Source of the DNA: Endothia cerciana
Lineage: Eukaryota > Ascomycota > Sordariomycetes > Diaporthales > Cryphonectriaceae
Length of the DNA stretch: 64,000 bases
Direction of reading: 5' to 3'
Assembly: GCA_026119935.1 (NCBI GenBank)
Contig: JALRMH010000080.1
Coordinates: 1-64,000 of the forward strand
Shown here: in pieces, positions 42,421-56,000 of the stretch
Numbering within the stretch: the first letter of the stretch is position 1
Layout: every line of letters begins with the position of its first letter
The notes under the pieces: generated by a model
Told to the model about the DNA's origin: nothing
The model's database searches: none
What the model saw: the letters and a program-made list of their open reading frames with translations, nothing else
Program-made: the position numbers and the translations under genes

Positions 42421-45400
42421 ATGCCTAAGGTCAACAGGCGCGCCAAGCTCGCGGAGCTCGCTGCTCTGCGGAAGTCGGGCAAGAAGGTCTTTGACTCGTA
42501 CGAGGTCGAGGACGTCCAAGACCTATACGAGGAGGTCGACGAGGACCGCTACAAGAGGATTGTACGGGACCGTCTAAACCAGGATGACTTCGTCGTCGAT
42601 GACAATGGCGAGGGATACGCCGACGATGGACGCGAGGAGTGGGATCGCGTTCACGTGTACGAGTCGGACAGTGAGGGCGATTTGCCTGTCCATGGCAAGG
42701 ACCGCAAGAAGTGTGAGTACTGTAAGCTCTGGTACGCGCCGGAACGGCCCCTGATTTGCGAGAAATAGCCAAGAAGCAGCGCGAGGAAGACCAGGCCAAG
42801 CGTGATGCGACAGACCGAAATATCAGCGACTTCTTCACAAAAGGTGCCGTCAAGGCTCAACCCAAGACAAAGGTCAGACGATAAAATCATATGGGACCCT
42901 GCGCTGGCAGATACTAACACTCCTCCCAGGTTGTGAAGACGGAAGAGGACGACCAATTCCTGGCTAGTTTGTTGGGAGAGGTCGATCAGAACATACCAGT
43001 AGCCACACCTCGTCAGTCAAGGAAGAGGAACAGGTCTGCAGAGAGACGTCGAGCCCGCATCCCATCACCGGCCCCTGAACCTCGACGGCCTGTGCCCAAG
43101 AAGGTCAGACTTAGTGAAGATGTTCTCCCAACCGCAGAAGTCGAGAACACCTTCATTGTCAATGACGACGATGCCTTCGTTCCCATGGACGAAGACGAGC
43201 CCCTGCCGGCCTCTCTCCCGGCAAATGATATCCCGTCAAGCGACCCAGCTCCTTCATCCCCAACCGTGAAGGTGGCAGAGCGCATGTCGAAACTGAGGGC
43301 TGATGCCCAAGATGACGAAGATGAGGATGAAGACATGATGGAAGTCGCCCACGCTGGTGCTATCACCGCGGCCAGTGTCAACCTTTCCGCGGCCAGGGTG
43401 CCCAAGAAGATTGTTAAGGTTGACCCATACCCATCTCCTGCCAACTCCTCGCCGAATAAGGGTGCTCCAGAACCTGCGGTAGACCCCTCGGCATGGAACG
43501 ACATCAACTCGAGACTGAATGTTGTCAGCAGCTCACCTGCTGAGTCAAGAGGCATTAACAAGATCGACTACAAAGATGCGATCGAGGAGGACGGCAGCCT
43601 CAACATGTTCTGGACTGACTACACCGAAGTCAACGGAAGCCTTTGCTTGTTTGGCAAAGTCTTGAACAAAAAGACAAATTCTTATGTCAGCTGTTTTGTC
43701 AAAGTTGATAACATCTTGAGGAAGCTGTACTTCCTGCCCCGCGAGCATCGGGTGGTTGCTGGAGTTGAGACTTCGGACGAGGTCGGCATGATGGATGTCT
43801 ACACAGAGATTGATGCCCTCATGACGAAGATGAATGTTGGCATGTTCAAGATCAAGGGATGCACCAGGAAGTATGCCTTTGAGCTGCCAGACGTACCCAA
43901 AGAAGGACAATACATGAAGCTCTTCTACCCATATACCAGTATGTCCTTCACAGGTCCACAAACCAGCCTCCCGCTGACACTTTGAAGAACCCCAGATCGA
44001 CTCAGGCGCAAGTGGCGAGACGTTTTCGCGGGTTTTCGGATCCAACACCGCGCTCTTCGAGCAATTTGTGTTGTGGAAGAACATTATGGGGCCCTGCTGG
44101 CTCAAGATCAACGACGCCGACTTTGGCACGCTGAAAAACGCGTCGCACTGCAGGCTAGAGGTGCTGGTTGAACACCCCAACATGATATCTCCCATGAGCG
44201 ACTCTGACAATCTTAATGCTCCTTCCTTGACACTGATGAGTATGGCTATGCGGACCACATTCAACGTTAAGGAGAACAAGCAGGAGATCTTGTCTATCAG
44301 TGCCAGGATATACGAGAATGTCCTGCTCAGCGACACGACACCAGCAGACAAGCTTCCGTGTCGGACATTTACGCTCATTCGACCCAATGGCAACATGTTT
44401 CCAACGGGCTTTGAACAAGCAGCAAGAAATCGCAAGAGGGGTCTCATCAAGACCATGAAGCAGGAGACCGAAATGCTTTCATTCTTCCTGGCGCAGGTGG
44501 ATGTTGTTGACCCTGACGTGATTCTCGGTCATCAGCTGGAAGGAGTTGATTACTCTGTTCTGTTGAACAGGTTGTATGAGAAGAAGGTCCACCAATGGTC
44601 TCGTCTTGGAAGGCTCCGACGAACTCAGTGGCCGTCGTCGATTGGAAAGGTTGGTGGCAATGTCTTTGCTGAGCGTCAGATTATTGCTGGCCGCCTGCTT
44701 TGTGATCTCGCCAACGACGCTGGCAAGTCCGCCATGTACAGGTGCTCTACTTGGAGCTTGACGGAAATGTGCAGCCTTTACCTCTCGGGCAACAACAAGC
44801 GACAAGATGTTGACAATGAAGCGGCGTTGAAGTCGTCGGCGAACACCAAGGATGGTCTCCTGGATTATGTTTCCCATGTTGAGACGGATACATACTTCAT
44901 CACAGCTCTGGCCTTAAAGGTGCAGTTGCTGCCACTGACCAAAGTCCTGACCAACTTGGCGGGTAACTCTTGGGCCAGGACTCTGACGGGTACCCGTGCC
45001 GAGAGAAATGAGTACATCTTGCTGCATGAATTTCACCGCAATAAATACATCTGTCCTGACAAACAGACTTTTCGAGGCCGGCAGCGTGTGGAAGAAGAGC
45101 ATGCAGAGGAAGAGGCAGGTGAAGGCAAGAAGAAGGACAAGTACAAGGGTGGTCTCGTTTTCGAGCCCGAGAAGGGTCTCTACGACAAGTTCGTCCTAGT
45201 CATGGACTTCAACTCGCTGTACCCCTCCATCATCCAGGAGTTCAACATCTGTTTCACTACCGTGGATCGATCATCACTGGTACGCCATCGCCCAATGAGA
45301 ATTTGTCGAGTCACTGCTAATATTTTCACAGTCTGAAGATGAAGAAGCCGTACCAGAAGTGCCAACAGAACAGGAACAAGGCATTCTACCCAGACTCATT

Positions 45401-47074
45401 GCAAACCTCGTTAGCCGCCGACGACAAGTGAAGAGCCTGATGAAAGCCAAAAATGCGACGGCCGAAGAGTTGGCGACGTGGGACATCAAGCAGCTTGCCT
45501 TGAAATTGACGGCCAACTCCATGTACGGATGCTTGGGCTATACCAAGTCACGATTCTATGCCCGTCCACTGGCTGTCCTGACCACCTACAAGGGCCGTGA
45601 GATTCTGCGAAGTACCAAGGAGCTTGCAGAGAGCAACTCGCTCCAGGTCATCTACGGTGACACTGACTCCGTCATGATCAATGCCAACGTGGACAACGTT
45701 CAAGACGCCTTCAGTGTGGGCCAAGAGTTCAAGAAGGCCGTCAATGAGCGTTATAGGCTCCTGGAGATTGACATCGACAATGTCTTCAGACGCATTCTTC
45801 TTCAGAACAAGAAGAAATATGCTGCCATCAACCTTGTTGAATCTGATGGCAAGTTCATCGAGAAGATGGAAGTCAAGGGTCTCGATATGAAGCGTCGAGA
45901 GTACTGTGGTCTGTCAAAGGAGATCTCCAGCCGACTGTTGAACGAGATCCTCTCTGGTGATGACACTGAGGTGTCTATTCAACGCATCCACGAATACCTG
46001 CGAGAGACTGCGGGCAAAATGCGAGAGCAGGCCATCTCAGCTCAGAAGTACATCATCTTTACGCAACTTGGTAAGGCGCCGAAGGAGTACCCGAACGCGG
46101 ACTCTATGCCTCAAGTTCAGGTGGCTTTGCGGGAGCTTGCACGGGGCAAGACCATCAGGAAGGGCGATGTCATTTCATACATCATCACTGGTGACAGCAA
46201 GGGCTCGGACTCGGTCGCAAAGCGTGCCTACACTCCGCAGGACGTTCTCAAGGCTGACTCAGGCCTGGTGCCGGATGTGGAGTGGTACATCGGCAAGCAG
46301 ATCTTCCCACCCGTCGAGCGTCTCTGCGCCAACATCCACAGCACATCCACAGCACAACTGGCCGAGTGTCTCGGCCTCGACATCCGCCGCTATGCCAACA
46401 ACGTCAGCAACTCGCCGAACGGCAACAACAACGACCTCGAGATCCACCCTCTCGAGTCCCAGATCCCTGACGAGGTGCGCTTCCGTAACTGTGCCCGTCT
46501 CCAGCTGCGCTGCCGTTCATGTAAGACCACCTCCGCCTTCGAGGGCCTCCTCGCCAGCCTGGATCGCGTCACCCCCGCTGGTGTGTCTTGCGGCTCATGC
46601 AGTACGACAATGTCCACGCTCTCCATGGTCGCACAAGTTGAGCGCGCCATCCGCACAGCCACGGCGCGATACTACGAGGGTTGGCTGGTCTGTGACGACA
46701 GCAGCTGTGGCAATCGCACGCGGCAGATGAGCGTCTACGGAAGCCGATGTTTGGGCCCCAAAGGTCTCGCGCGGGACTGTCTAGGCCGCATGCGCTACGA
46801 ATACTCAGAGCGTGATATCTATAACCAGCTTGTCTATTTTGCTAGCCTTTTTGACGTTGACAAGGCGAGGGCGAAGGCTGATCCCAGTGGTGACAGAGCT
46901 GAGGGTGTTGTTGCTGATAGGGAGACGAGGGACAAGATTCTTGTGCTTGCAGAGCACAACCGCACGAGATTCGGCACACTCAAGGGTGTGGTGGATCGCT
47001 ATCTGGACAAGTGTGGAAGGCAGTGGGTTGCCATGGATAACCTGTTTGCCAAGTTGGGCTTCACGGCGACTTGA
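42421..47074 (+). CDS. pol1: DNA polymerase alpha catalytic subunit
   Basis: Family B polymerase of the primase-polymerase alpha complex, which starts leading and lagging strands. Five exons: 42421-42712, 42769-42872, 42930-43938, 43988-45279 and 45332-47074, 1479 residues, near yeast Pol1 (1468). The N-terminus MPKVNRRAKLAELAALRKSG is followed by an acidic region and NISDFFTKGAVK. Polymerase motif A MDFNSLYPSIIQEFNICF is near residue 873, motif B KLTANSMYGCLGY near 957, and motif C VIYGDTDSVMI near 1007. The C-terminal CysA and CysB modules are visible (LRCRSCKTTS, CGSCSTTM, CDDSSCGNRTRQM, SRCLGPKG). The fourth intron splits just after FTTVDRSSL and before the acidic SEDEEAVPEVP. The third intron (43939-43987) uses a GAAG acceptor chosen to give YPYTKPQIDSG. 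All motifs look functional. Confidence 0.96.
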
Positions 47075-48225
47075 AGTGGTGTATGGGCTGTGTGCATGGA
47101 TGGCTGTGATCGGTTGTTTATATATGTGGTTGGATGGTCTGTCTAGGTCTTTGTTGTCCTAATAAGGAAACCATAGCACTTGTCCATCGTCGTTTGCTCA
47201 TTGTGGAGTCAGTGGCGATAGTTTCTCTGACCCGCATCTATGATATTTTTTCTTTTCAAAAACACTGTATCCTCAAGGCTCCCTATCCAGTTCAGTTCGA
47301 TATTCGCAGTATTTACATAGTCACACTATTAGTCCCTCGGGCATACACGACGGTGCTCACATGGAGGATTTCTCGACCTGAAGATCATCGACGTTTGTGT
47401 ATTAGCCATGCTAGCCATATAATAACACACTGCAAATAAGCAGGAAAAAAGAACGCTCCCTTTTAGAAGAACTGGGATAGTTCCTTCTGCTGCACCTAGC
47501 TACCCTCCGAATTAGACGTGATAATCGAACTGGTATACACAGGGGCCTCTCCTTCCGGTAAGAAGCTGCTCCTCTACATCCTCAAGCCTAGAAAAGGGCT
47601 TGGGAACTTCTCCCGGCCATATGCGGGAGAGGAGCAAAGCTATCCAGCTAGCTAGCAGCAGCAGAATAGGGCTATTGCTAGCTGATAAGAGAGGACTGGT
47701 AGGTGAGACACCTGATTTCAAAGGGCCCGCAAATCCCCAGGAAAGGCTCCGGCTCTCAGTCGTATCCATCTAGCCACTATTCTTCGATCGCTGGATACTA
47801 TGATGCTTAGTCGTTGTGACAGTCCTCAAAAGTGGTATCCCATTCATCACCAGCATCCCGTCGTGTCCTTGCCATCCTTTGCACTCTCAAGTAATGCCGG
47901 CGTCAAGGGAATTCTCCAATGTGGGGGCCAAATGGTAAGGACCAATTCCACCTTGTGGGGAAGAAAAAAACAAAAGGACGTATAACAGAGTGCCCGCGGA
48001 ACGAGGATGAAATGATCAAGAGTAGAGAGCTCGTCCGATCTCGAATGCGGGCGAGCCATATGTCTATGCCGCTAAGGTATCTTAGAAAAGGGTTGAAATC
48101 TGGCCAACTTTTAGACATGTGTTTTCCCCGCCGTAAATGCAGAAACCGCCTGCCCAGTCTAGTTGTGTAATGAATGCTCTAATGCATAGTTCGGATGTGG
48201 AATGGAAAGGGGACCAGTAGACCTC
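47075..48225. other. Convergent 3' region pol1 / eIF4G
   Basis: About 1.15 kb between convergent genes. The part near 47220-47460 is AT-rich. No open frame above 101 codons and none with a motif. No RNA gene or repeat recognised. Confidence 0.45.
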
Positions 48226-51200
48226 CTACTGCGCAGACGAGGCAGGCTTAGCATGGTGAAGCGCAGGAGACGCTGCCGTGGAAGGAGGCGAGGCTGGGTT
48301 CTCCGATTCCCCGGACATGTTGGCGAGGGCACTAATACTATGTCAACTCCATGTGCTTCTCGGCGCGATGGGCTGTAGCGGGTTGATTACTTACGCAAAT
48401 GCATTTACGGATGCCTGAGTGGGGGGAGTTCCTGTTCGAGAGGAAGCGCCGGAGTCCTCAGCACCACGAGTCAGTGCGCCGCCAGGACCCAGCTTGCGAC
48501 CGCTACTGCTTCGGGAGTTGAACATCGGGGTTGGTCCCAGGCTAATGTTGCCGCTAGCAGCCCGTGAAGACTGTGTCTTGATACGACGAAGATCATCCAT
48601 ACCCACCGTGTTGGAGGCAGGGGGGTGGAAGCTTCCGTATGAGTTGCGCGCATCGCCGCGGCCAAACTGAGCTCGACCGCCAGGTTGATTTCGGGTGTTG
48701 CTTCGTGAAGCCTCAGCAGCCTTTGCGGCGGCAGCAGCCTCGGCCTGATAAGAATTAGTATATGATTGGTCAAACACGTAAAGATCAGGATGTCCTCTTG
48801 TGTGACTTACATCAGCTCGAACTTCCTCAAGTGTCTTCGGACCCTTGGGGCCATCCTTGGACTGCCACTTCGCCTTGCGCAAGTCAATGATGTCCAAGAG
48901 CATGAACTTGAGCCGACTGGGTAACTCTGTCTCGACCAAGTTTGAGATGCGCTCGAAGTAGGCATTCATCATGGCGTTGCCCTTCTCGGTACTGTCAAGA
49001 TTGGCACCGATAGTACGCAACAACTTGGTCAGTGACTCGATTTCAGCCTCGTCGGGCTCATCCTTGAAGTCGAGAAGCTTGCGCACACACTCGTGCATGA
49101 TGCGCTCCGTGAGCATACCGAGCTTGAAGAGCTCACCAATGAATTGGACGAGACCAAGGCCGCGGCGCTTGATCGCCATGGCTTTGTAATACTCTTCCGA
49201 CATCATGGTCATTTCCTTGGACTCGCCCTCCTTGGGCTCGGGCATGTCGACATTCCAGCCGCGCTCGAAGTCCTCCTGACATCGGTTGAGGAGGTACTTT
49301 CGGAACAGAGCGCCACCACTAACGACGTTTCCATTCTTGTCGGTGATGGTGACATCCTTCACTTCGGGGCTCATGGTCTCTAGCATGCGCTTGCAGAACT
49401 TGGCATACATCGCAGCCCAGTGAGCCTCGTCAGTGGCCTTCTCGAACGTGAGCTGGATGACCTGTCTCAGAGTGCGCCCGTCTTGTTCGTCCTTCGACTG
49501 TGCAGCGATCTGCAGAATCTGCTCCGAGATCCTGTCAAAGTTCTCTGGCGTCATCTTGTTCAGCGCCGCCTTGACCTTGCGCTGGACAGTCTCGGGATCG
49601 AGAAGATTGCTACCCGGCGCGGGCTGCTGGGCATTCCGAGTCAGACTCATCGGCTTCCATCCAGTGGACGAAGTAGTAATAGGCTTGAGATCCACCCCCG
49701 CCGTAAGAGGCATGGTCGCAGCAAGCTTGGATTCGTTCTGACCACCGTAGCCTTTCCCTGGTTTGCTGCCACCACGAGTTTGATTCCTGCTTCCAGTCCG
49801 GGAGTTAGAGAGACCCAAGCTGGATGACTGCCGTGCCATATTGCTGGTTCCCGGGAAAGCACCGCCACGGCCAAATGAGGCCATGGGGCCGCTCATGGCT
49901 GGACGAGCCATCTGCCCCTGGGACATGGCGAATCGCTGGTCGGACGTGGTACCCGGGGGAAGAGGCTTTCCAGAAGGCTGGGTGAATGAGCCAAAAGCTC
50001 CGGACGGCTTAGACCCTTGCCGCACTTGACCCGCCCCTGAACCTCTAGTTGAAGCAGATCGCGAACCGTCCGAGTCGCCGATCAAGGTCTTGACTTGCTG
50101 AGAGAACTCAACAGAAGGCTGTTCTGTGAACACCTTTTGGAATTGTAGCAGGAAAGCAGAGTCGTACTTGAAGGAGCCACCCTTCTTGGCAGCCGCGGCG
50201 TTGGTCGCTGGGTTGGGACTGGCAATGCCGACTGGGTACTTGATCTCATCCCTGATGGTCAAGAATCTTGCTGACTTCAGGGCCTGCATTGCTGCACTTG
50301 GAGGCGGTGCCTCAACACTGCCCGTCTTCAGCGGTGCCAGATTCAGGGCGGCAGGCCGGCGGTCCTTGCCTGTAGATTTCGCAGACGAGGGCGCAGACCC
50401 TGGCGAGGTCGCATCCCTGGAGCTGTTGATGGTAAGTTTGGACAGCTTGTCGGCTGCAGCATTTGCACCGCCTGATGCGTCCTTCTTCTGAGAACCCGTA
50501 AGATCGGAAATCTTTCCTGCCAGCAGCTCGGAAACCGATGTAGCCTCGCCGCCCACTCGCGCCTGCTCTCGGGCTTTCTCCCTCTCCTCTTCAAGACGTT
50601 CCATCTCGCGTTCTTGTTCGCGGAGCTTGCGATCGTTCTCGGCCGAAGCAGCGAGTCGCTCCTCGTCGGCTTTCTTCTTCGCGGCCTCTTTCTCCACGGC
50701 TTTCCTTGCCGAGATCTCAGCCTGCTCTGCTTCTCTGCGGGCATCCTCTTCCTCCATCTCACGGATTATTCTCTCCATGTATTCGTCCTCAGTCTCCGCG
50801 GGGGGCTCGTCAGCCTTGGCGGTAGAATCGGTCTTCACCTCCTCGACCTTGGGCTCTGTCTCGTCCTTGGCCTTCTCCTCAACCTCGGCCTCGGGCTGAG
50901 TCTCTGCCGGCTCTGCGACCTTGACGTCGACGGCCTTCGGCTCACTTTGCACTTGCTCCTCCTCCACCTTGTCCTCGTCAGCATTAGCCTTGGCCTCGCC
51001 CTCAACCGCAGCCTTGTCGTCGGTCTTGGTAGCCTCTTCCTCCCTTGACTTCTTTACCGCTTCCAGGAATGCGGCCTTGATCTCATCTGGCTTAGCCGTG
51101 GACGTGCTCTCATTGCGAGAGTGCGTGGAAGGAGTGTCAGCCTTGGGGGGTGGCGTCGGTGTCGAGGCGATAACGGGCGGAGTCTTGGACTGCTGAATGC

Positions 51201-53001
51201 TCGGTACTGGTGACGCCGAGGCCTTCAGAGTCTTGAGATCAACTGCCTTGCCGTCAGAGCTCTGAATGGTGACCGCCTTGCTTTTGGGTCGTATAAACTG
51301 GGTAGTCGGCGTCGACGATGCGATGACGGGTCCTTTCTGAGCTTGAGGAGGCGCTGAAAAGCCCATCGGGCCCTGGTTGCCAGTGCTAGAAGCTGGTCGT
51401 TCAGACATCTGAGAGTTATTACGAGACATGGGTTGACCGGTGGGGGCAGGATATGGGGCACCATAAGGGTGGGGGAAAGGCCCAGGAGCGGGCGAGCCTG
51501 GCGGGTACATCGGGGGGTTGTACGGAGGCACAGGCATGAAAGGAGCCCTGTTAGGATCAAACGGGGCTCCGTAACCGTAGTTCTGTTTAGTCTCTGTCAG
51601 CAAATGCTTAACGCGTTCGAAGCCTTCCGGGCCTGGGGCGAGATCCAAGACTGGAGCTTGCGAGATCTGGGTAGATGGAAGCGGCGCTTGATGCTCAAGC
51701 AGCGGGCCGCGGCCACGATAGGGGCGGTCGTAGCCGGCTGAAGAGCCCTGCCGCTTACTCAAGCGGCCAGACTTGCTAGAGAAGTCTTGGTTTGGGTGGT
51801 TGAAAGAAGGATCCGGCTGCCAGAATTGTTTGTTCTCGAAATTCCCGCGAGCTCCCTTCTTCCTGAACGATCTCTGGTGACTGAAAGGAAAGATATTGTC
51901 TTGTGAAAATGGGGTCATTACTTGTTGGAAACCGCCACCGCTCATGGGTGGACCGTATTGATGAGCATAGGTCCCATGTGGTGAAGGTACGGGTATCGCT
52001 GCATTCATGTTCGGAGTGCCTTGGCCGGGCATGGCGTGAGGCATGGCAGGGCTACCTCGAGCCGGTTGAGGTGAGTTGGGGTATTGCAAACCGCCGCGGC
52101 CAAAATTTTGAGGAGCCATCCCGCCGCGACCCTGATTGTGAGGGCCTCGGTACTGGTTGTTGGGACCAGGAGGAGGGTAACCCATCTGCCCGCCCATCTG
52201 GGGGTTGCCGAATTGGGGATTGAAACTTCTGCTTCGTCCGCCCTGGGCAAAGCCGCCCCGGTTCGAGCCCGGGCCGCCGTGGTGGCCCATGTCGCTGTGC
52301 TGTGAGACTGTCGAGTCTCTCCTGTTATGGATGGACATTTGCATGGAGTTCGGGCGCATAGCCATCCGCTGCGAAGACGTTAGCACGTTCCGGAGCACGT
52401 TCGAGGGAGCTGGAGGGATGAGGCGCGAGTGTTCCGGCTGAGCCCGCACACAACTTACGTCGCCGTCATTGGTAAAGCTACCGATCTTGAACGAGTTGTC
52501 CGTGGCACCAGGCTTCCCACCACTGGCAGACGGCTGAGGGATAGGTGATGGACTGTGGGCAGGCGAGGGGATCCGTCCGGCAATCCCGATGGGTTGGGCT
52601 TGAGCAGGTTGAGGAGTCTTGTCGTAGCCGAATTGTATGCTGGAGCCCGTAGTCTTTGGGTTGTAGCCGTTATTGCCCGGGGCGGCTATGGTGACGGAGC
52701 CGTTGCGGCTGTGGTTTGCCGAGTCTCCATTGAGGCTGGAAGTCCCGTTCGCGATAGTCGGAACGGCCGGGGAGATAGACTGCCGTCCTCCATTCAGGTT
52801 GGACGCAGAGTCAGTTTTGGCATTTTGAGAGGGGCCAGCCGAGGAGCCAGCCACCAGGGGTGGGTTGGCACCGGTCACGACCAGCGGCGTCGAGGCAGGC
52901 TTCTTCGTGGCACCAGCGGCAGAGGCATACGAAGGAGCCGTCGAGGCAGCAGTGGTATTCGGCGCCGGGGTGGTAGAGGGTTGACTCGCAGTGGAAGTCA
53001 T
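48226..53001 (-). CDS. Translation initiation factor eIF4G
   Basis: Scaffold of the cap-binding eIF4F complex, joining eIF4E, eIF4A and poly(A)-binding protein in the cytoplasm. Four exons on the minus strand: 53001-52459, 52368-48811, 48744-48395 and 48337-48226, total 1520 residues. The N-terminal half is Pro/Gly/Gln/Asn-rich and disordered, with RGG-like segments. A charged Glu/Lys/Arg coiled-coil region (EEEDARREAEQAEISARKA) precedes the eIF4E-binding motif YDSAFLL (about residue 916). The MIF4G domain spans roughly 1100-1350 (RKVKAALNKMTPENFDRISE, EAHWAAMYAKFCKRM, LLNRCQEDFERGW, LVQFIGELFKLGMLTERIMHEC, RLKFMLLDIIDLRKAKW). Two introns (90 and 66 nt) are multiples of three without stops. 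A Ser/Arg/Gly-rich tail ends the protein; the last exon ends SPALHHAKPASSAQ. Confidence 0.95.
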
Positions 53002-56000
53002 ATGTAAGATCGGTACGTCGAAGACGGTGTCGATGGGGATTCGCGCGATCGCAGGAGGTGAGGCTTGGTCGCAGAGGGATCGACGGGTTTGTCGTGTCGA
53101 ATGCCAAGGCCGCGACTTGGGAGGGATCGTGGCTGCTCAAGTATTCGACGCAGGGAGAAAACCAGTGACTGCGACTGGGGGTATGACCGCTGGAAGCGTC
53201 CGCGTGAAGAAGAGAACAGGCGCTGCCGTTGGGTTGACGATGAACGAGTCACGTTTGGAGAGAAGTCCGCACTGACGGATGGATTGAGGCGGGTGATGTC
53301 GCAGGTTCCGACCTTGACTCCGCGAGGACGCTAGGTCACCGCCAGGTATCGAAGGTGAGGTGGAAGTGAGAGCGCCGCAGACTGATCGGTCTGGAAGATG
53401 AATCCGCCGATCGTCGACTCAACAAAGGACGAGCACGAGGTGCGTCGGCTTGGAGTGTTTCCCACGATGGTGGTTGGTGTTGGGCGTTGGTTGATGGGTG
53501 GGTGGTCCGTCCGCAAATCGAAGAGATAGACGGGCAGAGGACACAGGCGGATGGAGTGGAGATGCAAGAAGTCTGGGGAAAATGAATTCCTTGACCTGCA
53601 GAGTCCAGTCCAAATGAATTAGAAGGGACGAAGGATTATCTACCACGTCCTGTTCCTGTGGAATAGGGTGGTGAGGTAGATGGATTTCGGGTATCCGAGG
53701 AGGTTTGGTAAGAGAGAGAGAGGAGAGAAGAGGCTCGAATTTTTTTTGGCCGTCTGGGGATGAAGTGCAGAGAGTGGATGGCCGATCCTGTTTGGTCGCA
53801 GTAGTAGGAGACAGGGTTGGGCCAGAGGGTGGGCGGGCAGGGTTCTGGGTTGGTACGGCGCCGTAGGAAGTTTTGGTGTGGGAGTGCGAAAAATTGTGGA
53901 TGGTGGAGGTTTTGGGGGGTACAAAGTACTGTCCTGCCAGCGTATCTCCAGGTCCAGCGACAACCCTACAAGCCCTTGGCAACAGGTGAGCTCTGAGGCT
54001 AAAGGCGCCCTAAGGTTCCCTGGACGGTCGCCGCCGGTCACTGCTGCTCCACAGGTTTGGGCACTTTCGTGTATTTCTTGCGACAGGTGGTCCGTGCTTC
54101 CCCGACCAACCCAACGTGCCATGCATGGTACATAGTATAGCAACCTCACCAATGAATGTATCTCTGATGGCGATAACTCATACAATTGCTCTGAGATGCA
54201 GAGCAGTCCCATCGGGCTGGTGAGTAGATATTTCCGATCATCCACTGGGACCTGCACAGCTCCTCATGGATTCTCTGCTTATTATTTCAAGAGGTATTAC
54301 AATGCGTGCCCGTACGGTGTGGCGTGTACCTCCACGGGAGTAGGAAAAAAAGACTGGCCTGTGATGTATTCGACGGCAACTCAGCACCTCAAATACCAAA
54401 GGTCCGGGCGACAGCAGATGACCGGAGTAGTCCTGGCACTGAAGACGGCCATTTACCACACATGAACTCGATACTATAAGACATGCCTGCGTGTCCAAGC
54501 GCTGTCTCGCCCGTTACAAATCCACTGTACAAAGTAGCATTGGCGATAATCCGTATCGCCGAGAGTAGATCCGTTTGACGACTGCAGTATTACTCCGTGC
54601 AGAGGTAAGCTCCGTGAGGCCACCTCGATCTATTGCCTGCCAAGAGCTTGACTGCGGTTTTCCCCCCTGCCCATATCATGTCCCCTCTCAGGCATACTCG
54701 CGATCTTGTAAACCAAGAAAAAAAAAAAAAAAAAAAAAAAAAGCCGGCATATTTGAGTATTCACTAATATGCTAAATTCGGACACTGAAGCGGCGAAACG
54801 GACGGGGGGGTTTTATGTGACATGGGTTATCGCGTTTCCAAACGCGCTAAGAATTTTCCTTAAAAGAAAAGAAGAAGAAAAAGGGTACGTGTTGGGGCCC
54901 GGCCCCCGCGTCCCGCGTTTGATGAGCCCTCGTTAACATCCTTGTCCTGCCCTTTTCTTTTCCCCACGGGATCCCTTCTGTCCCTTCGTGACCCCAGGCC
55001 CTCCCCTTTGTCTGGTCCCCTCGATCACCCCCCCCCCGGCGAGACGTCGGAACCATTCGGTTGTCCCCTGCACCCATCGTCTTGGGTATTGTTTGCCCTG
55101 GATGTTCTAGACGGACTTTCGTACATCTCGGACGAGGCCGTGTTGGGTAGCACAACAGGCCAGATCTGAGCTTGGCCCCTTGGAGATGGTCTAGACACGG
55201 TGGTAGCGATAGCCTCATGCGGTCCGGGCAGACAGGGCCTTTTTTTTTTTTTTTTTTTTTCCTTTCTGTTCTTACCCACGCACTGTTGTACTTCACTTCA
55301 CACCGCACCGCGTTCAACATCACTTATGATATGTGTTGGCGGGGCCGTCGTTCCGGGCAACAGATGGTGGTCCTGGCTGCTCTGGTCCCACTGTGGATAT
55401 ACTAACGTCACTGGCCAGTCCTTCAAGAATTCCTACTGTACCGGCCTGCTGCTCGCTGACAGGATGTGGCTCTGGCTTGTGACTGATGCAGCGCCACTGG
55501 CAGCTCCGTCCAAGCGATTAAAGACCCCGGTTCTCCGACGACGTAGGAGGTCATCAAAAAGGAGGGAACGGGAATTGCAGTAGTCCGGTACACAGAGCCC
55601 ACGCAGATCGACAGCCTATCGACAAATCTGTCGAAATAGACTCTGCAATCCAAGGGTGTTGTGCATCTGCAAAATGACGACAACACTTTCCAGAGCAAGC
55701 AAGCGGCGGACTGGGACGAACTCGATCTGCCTCTGTGTGCCACCGGTGGCGGGAGCTGAGCCCTTACAAGCCACAGGTCATCAAAGCTCTGTGTAGGGTT
55801 TAGACCTCGTGTCTCACGAGTTGTAGTGTGCGTGTCTGGACGAGGCGCTGTTAGTCCGCCTGTGACCCGCGGCCCTAAAGTGCCTAGACCCGGTACGTAC
55901 TCCAGCCTCAAGTTGACTCCGGTGTTTGTGGCTGTACGATGACTGCTGTTTTGACGGAGTGGCTTGTACTCATTTTCTGCTCCAGCATTTTTGATGGGGG

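Noticed and set aside
45957..46730. 257-codon plus-strand open frame
   Set aside because: Out-of-frame reading of pol1 exon 5; Ser/Arg/Thr-rich with no domain.
51891..51931. Apparent 41-nt intron inside eIF4G (GTAATG...TTTCAG)
   Set aside because: Too short for this gene set and it would shift the frame; the open frame continues through it.
53419..54257. Overlapping minus-strand frames upstream of eIF4G
   Set aside because: Pro/Ser/Thr-rich readings of a pyrimidine-rich leader; more likely 5' UTR than a gene.
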